DNA of 61,784 bases. It comes from a virus. Position numbers and translations under genes: made by a program. The notes below the pieces were generated by a model. The model was not told where the DNA came from, did no database searches, and saw nothing but the letters and a program-made list of their open reading frames with translations. The stretch spans positions 1-61,784 of IMG/VR virus record IMGVR_UViG_3300029448_000029. One strand, written 5' to 3'. This document shows positions 8,155 to 16,241 of this stretch, piece after piece (the stretch's first letter is position 1; each line of letters opens with the position of its first letter).

Positions 8155-8721
8155 TTATATTAATTCAAATTCATAGGTTTCAAAATTAAGCGTCACTGTT
8201 GCTAATTGAACATCACTGTCGGTCAGAATTGAAGAAAATTGAAGTCCAGACAGTGCGATAGGATATGTATTTTTAAACGTCACTTTTTGTTTTTCACGAT
8301 AAGCACTGTTTGTAATAACTAAAGTAGCGTCACAGAAAAACTGAGCCGTTTGATAACCAGCAACGATATTCGTGTCATCTTGGTAGTTGCCAATAAGTTT
8401 CATCCAATCAAATATTTCTTTATAGTTCAACATGTCCTCATCGACAGCAAACTGCAAAGTAAGTGGCTCATGATCGAATCTACCACCAATAAATTGATTT
8501 GGTCTACCCAATCTATTCGGCATTTCAACTGGTGTCAATTGAATGCCAGGGAAAGAGACTGCTTGAACAAAATATGTAACAGTCGATGTTCTCGGTAATT
8601 GAAACCTGAAAAAATTAGACGCAAGATAATTGTTGGTTTCAGGAACCGTGGGGTTGTTGGGAAAGTCGGCTGTGAAGCCCTCTTGACCCTCGTGAATGTT
8701 ATATGCTTTGTTTATTGTCAT
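8155..8721 (-). CDS. gp19-fold tail tube-type protein, probable tail completion protein (gp3 position)
   Basis: A 188-aa protein with the tail-tube style pattern: N-terminal NYLASNFFRFQLPRTSTVTY, SFPGIQL, then RFDHEPLTLQFAVDEDMLNY followed by IFDWMKLIG, and a C-terminal beta hairpin ending in NFETYEFELI. Related patterns recur in gp19 (14406-14945) and gp54 (55905-56465) here. Between gp23 and uvsY, cyanophages carry gp3 (tail completion/tube terminator), so that role is the best guess from synteny. It follows the gp23 terminator, has its own TATAAATA late promoter 5 nt before the ATG, and no Shine-Dalgarno. Confidence 0.65.
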   Translation of the reverse strand: MTINKAYNIHEGQEGFTADFPNNPTVPETNNYLASNFFRFQLPRTSTVTYFVQAVSFPGIQLTPVEMPNRLGRPNQFIGGRFDHEPLTLQFAVDEDMLNYKEIFDWMKLIGNYQDDTNIVAGYQTAQFFCDATLVITNSAYREKQKVTFKNTYPIALSGLQFSSILTDSDVQLATVTLNFETYEFELI

Positions 8722-8726
8722 CGTTA

Positions 8727-8734
8727 TATTTATA
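8727..8734 (-). promoter_or_regulatory. T4-type late promoter, gp3-like gene
   Basis: Perfect TATAAATA on the minus strand (8734-8727) in an imperfect palindrome CGTTTATAAATATAACG. It is 5 nt upstream of ATG 8721, which would put the transcript start at the start codon. It lies between the gp23 terminator and the gp3-like gene. Confidence 0.65.
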
Positions 8735-8742
8735 AACGAAAT

Positions 8743-8764
8743 AAGGGAGCCCGAAGGCTCCCTT
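8743..8764 (-). terminator. Rho-independent-type terminator after gp23
   Basis: A perfect 9-bp stem, AAGGGAGCC/GGCTCCCTT, closed on the minus strand by a TTCG tetraloop and followed by T-rich sequence (ATTTCGTTTATA). It lies 36 bases past the gp23 stop and would end the highly expressed capsid message, as in T4. Confidence 0.85.
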
Positions 8765-8800
8765 AATTCTTAGTATCACTCTATTAGGAGTGTTTATTTA

Positions 8801-10204
8801 TTAGAGTCCGAATCCGGTATTACCGTGCAGGTTGCTCACAGCGAACAATCTGTAGTATTGATTACCAGTCGTAGTCGTTCCCAGCGTGGTGAAGTCGGTA
8901 GACTGTGCGAATGGGTTAGCAACCATACCGTAACGAGTCTTGAATCCGATCTTGGGCTGGAAGGTATCCTCACCAACTGCTCTCACCATTTGCAGCGGAA
9001 CATATGGACAGTAGAAAATACCAGCGTCGTATGGGTTGGAACCTCTGTAACCAACCAAGCAGTAGTTAACATCGGTCTTAGCATAAGGGTCGATGTAGAC
9101 TCTCATCTTACCGTTCAAGACACCAGCGAATGTGTTACCAGTATCATCAACGTCAAGTTGAGTGTTCAGAGCAGGTGAGAGGTTCAAGAAACCACCCATA
9201 GCGAGGGCAGAAGCGACATCAGAAGATGTCACGATGAAGTTACCCTTACCACGACGAGTTTCCTTAGCGATCACGTTGGCTTCACGTTCGATTTGGAACA
9301 TGAGTCCACGGAATCTTTCAGCACTCCAACGACCGTCAGAGTCGAGGTTCAAGTCGTAAATACCAGTGTTGGTGAGATCACCTTGTTGGGCACCAGTCTT
9401 GGCCTTAAAGTAGAGAGTTCTGATCATTTCTCGGTTGATTTCAGTCAGAATCTCGGTGCTAAGAATGTTAGCGAGTTCTGTTTCAGCGTCGAGTCCGTGA
9501 ACAGCCTTCAGGTCTTGAGCGAGTTCTGTGGTGTATTCTGCTTTCAGAGCACGAGTTCTTGCTTCCACAGCAACTCTCTCGATGGAGAATGCCATTTCGC
9601 GGAAGGCAGGGTTTGCTGCATCGGTAGTAGCAGACACAGCGTCAAGATTTTCAGCACGATCTGTGAGAATACCTCTGAAGTCATCGAGAACTCTGGATCT
9701 TGTCATCGAAGCACCAGCACCAGCACCAGAAGTGGTCAGGGGCTCGACACCTTCGCTTGCAAGATCAGCAGCACCGTTGGAGGTGTTACCAGAACCGGAG
9801 AACTTAGCGAAGGCTTCTTGGAAGAGGGCTTCTGTTCCGGTTTGTGAGTCGTAGCGTGATCTCATCGCAAAGATAAGACCAGTGGGAGCCGACATGGGCT
9901 GAACACCAGCAATATCATAAGCAATCAGGTTAGGCATCGCACGACGAACGAGTGAGATAAGAACCGGATCATAACCAGCGAGGTTGCCAGTTGTTTGTGC
10001 GGCAGCGGACACGGAGAAACCACCACCCATTGAGTTGGTTGGGGCTTCGTTCAGTGCTTGCTCACGCAGAGCGGTTTCTGTGTTCTCAAGAAGAACAGCA
10101 GTGACCTTTCTCTTGTAATGATCGGCCATTTCAGGAAGAGCCTTGGTCTCCAACACTGGATTCCACTTCTCTTCTAAGACATCGTATGGTGTTGCGTTTT
10201 CCAT
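8801..10204 (-). CDS. 23: gp23 major capsid protein
   Basis: A 467-aa T4-type major capsid protein (T4 gp23 is 521 aa, cyanophage versions about 470). It starts MENATPYDVLEEKWNPVLE and carries conserved YDIAGVQPMSAPTGLIFAMR and RYGMVANPFAQ segments. LNE at 51-53 followed by Ala fits the (L/I)-x-E cleavage consensus of the gp21 protease, predicting a mature N-terminus at A54. It has a strong AGGAGAAAAC ribosome site, a perfect TATAAATA late promoter 34 nt upstream and its own terminator, consistent with very high late expression. Confidence 0.97.
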   Translation of the reverse strand: MENATPYDVLEEKWNPVLETKALPEMADHYKRKVTAVLLENTETALREQALNEAPTNSMGGGFSVSAAAQTTGNLAGYDPVLISLVRRAMPNLIAYDIAGVQPMSAPTGLIFAMRSRYDSQTGTEALFQEAFAKFSGSGNTSNGAADLASEGVEPLTTSGAGAGASMTRSRVLDDFRGILTDRAENLDAVSATTDAANPAFREMAFSIERVAVEARTRALKAEYTTELAQDLKAVHGLDAETELANILSTEILTEINREMIRTLYFKAKTGAQQGDLTNTGIYDLNLDSDGRWSAERFRGLMFQIEREANVIAKETRRGKGNFIVTSSDVASALAMGGFLNLSPALNTQLDVDDTGNTFAGVLNGKMRVYIDPYAKTDVNYCLVGYRGSNPYDAGIFYCPYVPLQMVRAVGEDTFQPKIGFKTRYGMVANPFAQSTDFTTLGTTTTGNQYYRLFAVSNLHGNTGFGL

Positions 10205-10237
10205 GTTTGTTTTCTCCTAGTAAGTGTTACCTTTGGG

Positions 10238-10245
10238 TATTTATA
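10238..10245 (-). promoter_or_regulatory. T4-type late promoter of gp23
   Basis: TATAAATA on the minus strand, a perfect match to the T4 late consensus, 33 nt before the gp23 ATG with the AGGAG site in between. It falls in the 64-nt gap after gp22. Confidence 0.8.
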
Positions 10246-10268
10246 GTTTTTAAATTTTAACCCTTGTT

Positions 10269-11183
10269 TTAACGATTATTTCTTTCTAATGCTCTAAGGT
10301 ATCCTGACATTGCGTCACTACCTTCAACGATAACTTTCTCTGGTTCGTGTGTTTCTGTCTCCTCTGTCAACACAGGAGCAGACTTTGTTTTCTTGAAGTA
10401 TGATTCTTTAATACCACCAAGTTTTTCAGAGTAAGTTTTCTCATCCTCAAAAGAGACTTCTTCAGACAGGTTAAAGAACTTTTCCTTATCAAGTTCAGTT
10501 AAACCTTCAGAAATTTGATGTGCAATCTCGTTTTTTCTATAAGATTCAAGGGCACCCAACAATTCGCTATTGATATTCAATGCCTCATCTAAATTCTTCT
10601 TTGTCTCTTCGTTCTTTTCAAACAAGTCATCAAGGAGATTCACCTTTGAGTCTGGGACTTGAATGAAGTGATTTTCGAAAAGACCTTTCAGATCGTCGAT
10701 GAAACTTTCAGCGATTTGAAGTCTCATACCAGTTTCAACAGCGAGTTTGTTTTCTTCCATCCAGTTTTCAACGACATAGTTGAGGTATTCATCAACCTTT
10801 GTTGACATTGACTCTGTGAGTTCAGAAACTTTTTCTTCTAGTTCAGTTTGGAATGATTCTTTAAGGCTTTCAGTGATAGACTCTGTTCTTCTACCAAGTT
10901 CTGCTTCAAAAATACCTTTTACTTTGGACTTAAATGTTTCGGAAAGTCCCTCACCATCAAAGAGGTCGGCAAAAACGTCCTCTTTGACACCACCAGCGTC
11001 ACCCTCTTCGGGTTCAACACCAGCAGCACCAGCGATAGTCTTTTTGTTTTCTTTGGAATTATCGGGGGCTTCCAATGTTCCTAAAACAGCACCTTTGCCT
11101 TCAGCGTCCATGTAAAGATCAGTATCTTCGAAGGAATCGACATCGGTGACATCTGCTTCACTTAGTTTTCTTTTTTGAGCCAT
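10269..11183 (-). CDS. 22: gp22 prohead core scaffold protein
   Basis: A 304-aa acidic, highly helical protein between gp21 and gp23, the place and character of the T4 gp22 scaffold (269 aa), the main component of the prohead core, which is digested by gp21 during maturation. An acidic N-terminal stretch (DADVTDVDSFEDTD-like) is followed by long Glu/Lys heptad-like helices, e.g. SELTESMSTKVDEYLNYVVE, and a conserved C-terminal motif MSGYLRALERN typical of the family. Strong AAGGAG ribosome site; perfect late promoter 34 nt upstream. Confidence 0.88.
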   Translation of the reverse strand: MAQKRKLSEADVTDVDSFEDTDLYMDAEGKGAVLGTLEAPDNSKENKKTIAGAAGVEPEEGDAGGVKEDVFADLFDGEGLSETFKSKVKGIFEAELGRRTESITESLKESFQTELEEKVSELTESMSTKVDEYLNYVVENWMEENKLAVETGMRLQIAESFIDDLKGLFENHFIQVPDSKVNLLDDLFEKNEETKKNLDEALNINSELLGALESYRKNEIAHQISEGLTELDKEKFFNLSEEVSFEDEKTYSEKLGGIKESYFKKTKSAPVLTEETETHEPEKVIVEGSDAMSGYLRALERNNR

Positions 11184-11217
11184 TTGTTTATCTCCTTAGT
11201 GTATACTAATTTCTGTT

Positions 11218-11225
11218 TATTTATA
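11218..11225 (-). promoter_or_regulatory. T4-type late promoter of gp22
   Basis: TATAAATA on the minus strand, 34 nt upstream of the gp22 ATG, in the short gap after the gp21 stop. Confidence 0.78.
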
Positions 11226-11229
11226 TTTC

Positions 11230-11886
11230 TTAAAGTTTTGATAAGAAGTCTTTGAATAAATTAACGGCCTTTTCTTCTAAGTGTCTACCCGAAGTTGCCC
11301 TAATTTGTTTTTGATATTGAGCGATGTGTCTTTCTTGCAGAACACCGTTGTCCCAGATCCATTCTTTACCTTCCATGATTCCGTTCACGAAAGCGTTTGG
11401 AGCAGAGGGATCTGCAACGATATCGACCGCAGCGAGCATAAAGTCTTTTTGCACTTCATTCACACCACCTTCAGTCATTTTAAGACTACCCATACCACGA
11501 GAGGATACACCAAGTTTTGCACCCTCATCAATGAGATTCATGGCAATCTTACCCATAGGAGTTTCCATGACTTTTGCTTTACCGATAATATCACTGCCAG
11601 ACTGCTTAAGTTCTTTGATCATGTGAGATGCTCTGTCGAGGTTGACAGTTGGACCTTGTGGATGGTTGAGTTCTCCCAATGCACGATTTTGTGCAACATA
11701 ATCTTTATTATACTTTTCAACCACAGGCATCAGAACACCAGTAGGGTAGATCCTACCGTTTCTATTTTTCTGTTCCGCTTGCATGAAGATACCTTCTATA
11801 AAGTAGTTTTTTCTACCACTTTTTTCATCTGCCTCACAAATGAAATTAATATCCTCGTTTGTCTCTGTGATTAGTTTCAGTCCCAT
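11230..11886 (-). CDS. 21: gp21 prohead core protease
   Basis: A 218-aa serine protease of the T4 gp21 (prohead protease) family that matures the head by cutting core and shell proteins after (L/I)xE. The family start YFIEGIFMQAEQKNRNGRIY (28-47) is clear; H75 in GELNHPQG and S128/S129 in GVSSRGMGS are the expected catalytic residues. T4 gp21 is 212 aa. It starts at ATG 11886, overlapping the upstream stop (TAATG), with GGAGG ahead. Its likely substrates gp22, gp23 and the small core proteins are its direct neighbours. Confidence 0.94.
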   Translation of the reverse strand: MGLKLITETNEDINFICEADEKSGRKNYFIEGIFMQAEQKNRNGRIYPTGVLMPVVEKYNKDYVAQNRALGELNHPQGPTVNLDRASHMIKELKQSGSDIIGKAKVMETPMGKIAMNLIDEGAKLGVSSRGMGSLKMTEGGVNEVQKDFMLAAVDIVADPSAPNAFVNGIMEGKEWIWDNGVLQERHIAQYQKQIRATSGRHLEEKAVNLFKDFLSKL

Positions 11887-12434
11887 TAGTAGGATCCTCC
11901 TCTAGAGGGCTTAGCACGCACCATTGTTTTCTTCAATTTCTTTTCTCGTGCCTCAGTTTCTCCATGAACAAAAGAACTGTCATGAGGTGCTTCTGGGGCA
12001 CCTTCATCAACCTTTTTGAGTAAAGTAGAAGAGATTTTCTGTGGTTTTTTCTTAGATCGCTCTTTTCGGTATGCTTTAACGGCATCACCGATACCACTCT
12101 GACGAGTTACACCTAAACCTCTTGAGTCAAGTTTTTTCGTGTCTTCTTTTTCCTCTTCCTCTTTCATTGGCTCAACTGTTTTTCCACCCTTTTTAGCAAT
12201 CGCTTTACCAATTGCTTTTCTTCTATTGAGAAGATATGAATCGGTGTCATCGGTATCGCCGTCATTATCAACGTCTTTATCCTCTTTTCCGACAGGATCA
12301 AGTTTTTCATTGACAGTGGTGTCCAGTCCTTCTGAAATAATACCGGCAAGTTTGCTACTAAGAGTTTGATCAATGAGGTCTTTGGCATCGCTCATTTTTT
12401 TCTCGAAAATAAGTTTTACAATTTTATTGTCCAT
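11886..12434 (-). CDS. Prohead core protein (gp68 position)
   Basis: A 182-aa, very charged protein (N-terminal MDNKIVKLIFEKKMSDAKDL, central acidic stretch DKDVDNDGDTDDTDSY, basic tail rich in KK and RR). It sits where T4 places gp68, between the gp67-position gene and gp21, and its N-terminal helix resembles the small prohead core proteins of T4-likes. ATG 12434 is chosen over an in-frame upstream start because AGGAG lies 8 nt before it. The start overlaps the preceding gene by 11 nt. Assignment rests on position and composition. Confidence 0.65.
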   Translation of the reverse strand: MDNKIVKLIFEKKMSDAKDLIDQTLSSKLAGIISEGLDTTVNEKLDPVGKEDKDVDNDGDTDDTDSYLLNRRKAIGKAIAKKGGKTVEPMKEEEEKEDTKKLDSRGLGVTRQSGIGDAVKAYRKERSKKKPQKISSTLLKKVDEGAPEAPHDSSFVHGETEAREKKLKKTMVRAKPSRGGSY

Positions 12435-12825
12435 CGTTATCTCCTGAAACAATTGTTTCTAAAATGCTAGTGTATTTGTCTTTGGACTCAAAAACCGTTT
12501 CTCTGAATGATTTTTGTAGTTCTTGTGGTAAATTATCGTGTGCTTCAGACAATAAAGAAGCAACGTCTTCAGTTACAACCAAACGATCACCATCTGGAAG
12601 ATCGACATTCACCTCATTAGAGTTCTGTAAACACTCGTTTATTACTGACACAAATGCAGTTTCCTCATTGACTTCCTCTGTTTGTTGAGTGAAAAGACCT
12701 TCGGCAACGGACTTTCTTGCTTCGTCCATTTTGGAGGAAACCATTTCACTAATGATCTGCTCCGTAACATTAGCGAAAGACTCTTGGTTTGATTCAAGTG
12801 CTGCTTGTAGTAAATCTTTTTTCAT
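12424..12825 (-). CDS. Putative prohead core protein (gp67 position)
   Basis: A 133-aa acidic helical protein (MKKDLLQAALESNQESFANV; later SLLSEAHDNLPQELQKSF). It occupies the T4 gene 67 slot between gp20 and the gp68-position gene. There is no motif beyond acidic, helical composition typical of internal core proteins. Its ATG overlaps the gp20 stop (ATGA), so translation is likely coupled to portal synthesis. The identification is by synteny only; no sequence-specific motif is visible. Confidence 0.55.
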   Translation of the reverse strand: MKKDLLQAALESNQESFANVTEQIISEMVSSKMDEARKSVAEGLFTQQTEEVNEETAFVSVINECLQNSNEVNVDLPDGDRLVVTEDVASLLSEAHDNLPQELQKSFRETVFESKDKYTSILETIVSGDNDGQ

Positions 12826-14351
12826 TGTTCTTCCCCTGTCTCCTCCGGAGTTGCTGTTGCGATTTCACCGCTTTTAATTTCGGCTTGTATTTCAGAGAAG
12901 TTTCTGCTTTCTGTATCTTCAGTCATACCGAAAACTTCTCGTCTTATGTATGAATTTGAGAAATATCTTCCGACATATGGCTCCATTCCGGCTGCTATCG
13001 TCAACCGGTCTCTCATCAACTCAATGTTTTTCAGTTCGGAGTAATGAGAATCTTCATTGAAGTTAAATCTGATTTTGGATCTGAGTAACTCAAAATCGTC
13101 AATACTCATAACACCAACGAGAGATAATTGAATTTTAAGTGCATCCAAGAATAGATCACAGAATTTATTTCTGAGACGGTGAATAAACTTGGCAAACTTC
13201 ACCTCATCCCGTGTAATTTCTGCTGATCTACCCATATTGAATCCATTATCCGCAGCGGTTCGTGAAACAGGAACATTCAATGCTCGATAAAGTTTTTGGA
13301 GCATGTATTCAACATCACGCATTTCACCAAGGTTGGTTCCGCCGGGGAGAGTAGTGACCTCTGTTCCTTTACCACCCTCTTTTCGTGGCAAGAAGAAATC
13401 CTCCATCATGTGAAAATGATCTCTATCGTCTCTAATGTTTCCTGTGTTTTGATCATAAACCAATTTATTACGATATCTCTTCGCAAGACCCTCAATATAT
13501 TGTTGTGCCTTTTGAGTCGGCATGTTACCAACGTCAACGTAAAACACTCTTCTTTCGGGGGCTCGTGAAATACGATACACAACCGCTGCGTCCTCCAGTT
13601 GTCTGAGCATGTTTAGAGGACGAATCGCTTTTTGTAGATAACCAAGCACACGTTTACTGTTATTATCAATCATCCCCGAGTGACAATAAAGAACTGAATC
13701 GTTCGTTAATCGAACACCCGTCGTTGCAGTTTGATATGTCGCATCTTTATTTGTGTTGGTGTAGACGTAATACTCTTCGATATCACCAACTTTTGGTGTT
13801 GCTAAAAATCCTGCGTTTTGTAACTTGTTTACTTTTCTAATCTTCTTAATTTGAAGAGGGTCTATTGCACGAAACTCTTTGATTCCAAGTTGAGGATTTT
13901 CTTCATCAATCATTATGTAATAGAATAGTTTACTATCGACATACCATCTTCTAAAAATTGAGTGTGAATCTGTGTGAAAATTAAGAAGATCAAGAATCCT
14001 ATCAAATTCTTGATAAACTCTAGATTTAATTTGTGGTGGGAGAAGAGTTTCCTCCAGATCAATTTTAATCGGTTTACTGTCGTCACCTGCTATCACAGCC
14101 TCGTTGACAATATCTTCGATTGCCTGATCAACTTCCGGAAATAAAGACATCGTTCGATATCTTTTAATAAAATCCTCTTCAGTTTTTGCACCACCACTAA
14201 AGTCCGTATATGAACTTAAAAATCCACCGTAAATAGATCCACTCTCAATATTATAAGAGCCATCATAAGAATCGGGTGAAACAATATCGTTTGCACTCGG
14301 CTCCTTACTAGTTTCTTTACCGATTGTGAAACCAAAAATATTTATTGCCAT
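12822..14351 (-). CDS. 20: gp20 portal vertex protein
   Basis: A 509-aa T4-type portal (T4 gp20 is 524 aa), the dodecameric ring that initiates head assembly and forms the DNA channel. Conserved blocks include DIVNEAV near 75-80, YRISRAPERRVFYVDVGNMP, EDFFLPRKEGGKGTEVTTLP and YMLQKLYRALNVPVSR, all characteristic of T4-like gp20. AGAGAGG ribosome site before ATG 14351; a perfect TATAAATA lies 29 nt upstream. The stop overlaps the gp67-position gene. Confidence 0.96.
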   Translation of the reverse strand: MAINIFGFTIGKETSKEPSANDIVSPDSYDGSYNIESGSIYGGFLSSYTDFSGGAKTEEDFIKRYRTMSLFPEVDQAIEDIVNEAVIAGDDSKPIKIDLEETLLPPQIKSRVYQEFDRILDLLNFHTDSHSIFRRWYVDSKLFYYIMIDEENPQLGIKEFRAIDPLQIKKIRKVNKLQNAGFLATPKVGDIEEYYVYTNTNKDATYQTATTGVRLTNDSVLYCHSGMIDNNSKRVLGYLQKAIRPLNMLRQLEDAAVVYRISRAPERRVFYVDVGNMPTQKAQQYIEGLAKRYRNKLVYDQNTGNIRDDRDHFHMMEDFFLPRKEGGKGTEVTTLPGGTNLGEMRDVEYMLQKLYRALNVPVSRTAADNGFNMGRSAEITRDEVKFAKFIHRLRNKFCDLFLDALKIQLSLVGVMSIDDFELLRSKIRFNFNEDSHYSELKNIELMRDRLTIAAGMEPYVGRYFSNSYIRREVFGMTEDTESRNFSEIQAEIKSGEIATATPEETGEEQ

Positions 14352-14380
14352 TATGAATCCTCTCTTTGATTAGGTCGTAT

Positions 14381-14388
14381 TATTTATA
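14381..14388 (-). promoter_or_regulatory. T4-type late promoter of gp20
   Basis: TATAAATA on the minus strand in the inverted repeat CGTATAAATAATACG, 29 nt upstream of the gp20 ATG. The gp19 stop is 18 bases further on. Confidence 0.75.
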
Positions 14389-14405
14389 CGATCCTAATTC
14401 GAGGA

Positions 14406-14945
14406 TTAACTGATCACTTCGAAGTAATCGTAAGCAATAGTCACTGGGAATTCAACAACCGTGTCAAGTGCGTCATAAGTGAGATCAATAGAACCAACTT
14501 CGACAGGCCAACAGTTTTTAAGCACAACTTCTTTAAGAGTTGAACCGTCTGTGAGGTCAAGGTGCTTAACTGTCCACTCTGTCAACGAGCCAGGAGTATC
14601 GGTCCAAGACTCAGGCTGAGAGTTTTCAAAGTGAAGGTTTGCAGACTCACTCCACGCTTGAAACTGTCTATAAACTGTATCAACAGTATCGTAAATAACG
14701 ATTGGCCATTCGAGATATTGACGATCACCAACGATTTTGGCAATTCTACCACGGAAAGGAACCGGAATGATACCAAGTGTTGATGGAGGAAGTTGTCCTG
14801 CTTTTACAAGAAGATTACCACCATTACTTGGTGCGAGTTCTGACATTGGAAGTGGTGCGTCATTTACGAACAAGTTACCGCTAATTTCAAATCGGTTCTG
14901 TCTCGTCCCACCTCGGAATACGTTTCTGAAAGCATCTAAATTCAT
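14406..14945 (-). CDS. 19: gp19 tail tube protein
   Basis: A 179-aa major tail tube protein (T4 gp19 is 163 aa). The family pattern is clear: MNLDAFRNVFRGGTRQNRFE at the start, VKAGQLPPSTLGIIPVPFRG, then the tail-tube core WPIVIYDTVDTVYRQFQAW and a C-terminal VVEFPVTIAYDYFEV. It sits between gp18 and gp20 as in T4, with an AAGGAG ribosome site 7 nt before the ATG. Confidence 0.93.
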   Translation of the reverse strand: MNLDAFRNVFRGGTRQNRFEISGNLFVNDAPLPMSELAPSNGGNLLVKAGQLPPSTLGIIPVPFRGRIAKIVGDRQYLEWPIVIYDTVDTVYRQFQAWSESANLHFENSQPESWTDTPGSLTEWTVKHLDLTDGSTLKEVVLKNCWPVEVGSIDLTYDALDTVVEFPVTIAYDYFEVIS

Positions 14946-14960
14946 GTGTTACTCCTTAGT

Positions 14961-16181
14961 TTATGCTGGTGAAGAACCTAAATCAGCGTCCTGATTCTTG
15001 TTTGTGAATGTAAGTTGGATAAAGTTAATGGACTTGATTGGTTTAACAAATACATCAGCGACAAAGATGTTTGCTTCTGCCTTTTCAGGTGGGTTATTTG
15101 TTTCGTCACAAACAAGTCTAAAGTCAAAGATACCTCTATCCGCTTGAATACCTCTAAGAACTGCACTTGCTCTCGAAACAAAGTTAGTTCTTGTTTCATT
15201 ATCATTTTGTTCAAAGAGAATGGATCTTGCGATTCGCCCAATATCTTTCTTAAGTGTGATAAAGAGTCTGGAAACGTTAATTCTACTTAATGTTGATGTT
15301 GTAGCCTTAAACGTTTTGTCACCAAACAAGAACGTTCCTTCACCGGGGAAAGTAACAATTGGGTTAACACCTGCATCATACAAGGTGTCTTGATTTGCTT
15401 GAGTCAATGTGTGCTTAAGTTTTACAACATCCAAAATTCTACCCCGAGTAAAACCAGCGGGTGAGAAGAAGGGTTGGAATCTAGTATCTGTTCTCGCCAG
15501 ACAACCAGCAACATCAGCGGAGCAGTGTGTTTCAATTAAATCAGAGGAAATATCACTTATGGTAGATTTTCTTTCGAATCCTAAGTGAACTTTTTTACCG
15601 TAAACAGCAATTTTATTTTCCGCAAATTCTGAATCGCCAATCGTGGGAACAAAATCAAAAGCAAACGATGATCCGGTTCCACCTGCGGGGACAATCGCAA
15701 CACAGTCACCACCACGAGACGCTGGAACAGCGAGTGTTGTGTTAACATCAGCAACGGCACTCGATGTGCAGAAAACAGAGTCGATTGATCTTGATTGATA
15801 GTCCGAAGCGGTAAAACCAACGATGGCTGATCCACCATAAAGAAGATAATTTTGAACGGAATACCAGTCATTTTTGATATTAAGTCTACTGTCGCTCGTA
15901 TCCTCTGGGCTAGCATAAGTAATACCCGCTCCAGTTGATTCTTTAATACCAAAAGTATTATCTCTTAGTCGTTTTGTCCAATCGTCAAGGTTAGGAACCT
16001 CCAAGAATCCTTGATCTCTTTCAGCGGTATTCCCTAATGCCGTTACAATACCGTGTTCCTCTGGAATGTAAGCAGCGACGTGTGCTCCATCGGTTTCGGT
16101 AATTAATGTTACAAAACTGTCATCCTCAACGGTAACGATTACTCTCGCTCGTCCGGAATTAATTGTAAGAAAGTCTGCCAT
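14961..16181 (-). CDS. 18: gp18 tail sheath protein (short form)
   Basis: A 406-aa contractile sheath subunit. The C-terminal sheath core is well conserved: GTFLFGDKTFKATTSTLSRI, INVSRLFITLKKDIGRIARS, then DFRLVCDETNNPPEKAEANI, FVADVFVKPIKSINFIQL. T4 gp18 has 659 residues, so outer protrusion domains are reduced. A GGAGG ribosome site precedes the ATG, and a CATAAATA element (16216-16223) lies about 35 nt upstream. It is directly followed by gp19. Confidence 0.92.
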   Translation of the reverse strand: MADFLTINSGRARVIVTVEDDSFVTLITETDGAHVAAYIPEEHGIVTALGNTAERDQGFLEVPNLDDWTKRLRDNTFGIKESTGAGITYASPEDTSDSRLNIKNDWYSVQNYLLYGGSAIVGFTASDYQSRSIDSVFCTSSAVADVNTTLAVPASRGGDCVAIVPAGGTGSSFAFDFVPTIGDSEFAENKIAVYGKKVHLGFERKSTISDISSDLIETHCSADVAGCLARTDTRFQPFFSPAGFTRGRILDVVKLKHTLTQANQDTLYDAGVNPIVTFPGEGTFLFGDKTFKATTSTLSRINVSRLFITLKKDIGRIARSILFEQNDNETRTNFVSRASAVLRGIQADRGIFDFRLVCDETNNPPEKAEANIFVADVFVKPIKSINFIQLTFTNKNQDADLGSSPA

Positions 16182-16215
16182 GGGTGTCCTCCAGTGATAT
16201 TATGGTGTTCGAGAG

Positions 16216-16223
16216 TATTTATG
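16216..16223 (-). promoter_or_regulatory. Late promoter-like element of gp18
   Basis: CATAAATA on the minus strand, one mismatch from the T4 late consensus, in the 60-nt gap between gp17 and gp18 and about 35 nt before the gp18 ATG. The spacing is like that of the perfect elements of gp23, gp22 and gp20. Confidence 0.5.
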
Positions 16224-16241
16224 AATTTTCATATTTGACTG

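Noticed and set aside
9293-9847. 184-codon plus-strand frame opposite gp23
   Set aside because: Antisense to the major capsid gene; low complexity and no start signals.
11281-11874. Long open frame (197 codons) on the plus strand opposite gp21
   Set aside because: It is a shadow of gp21, whose protease motifs and ribosome site are clear; the plus-strand product has no family features and no ribosome site.
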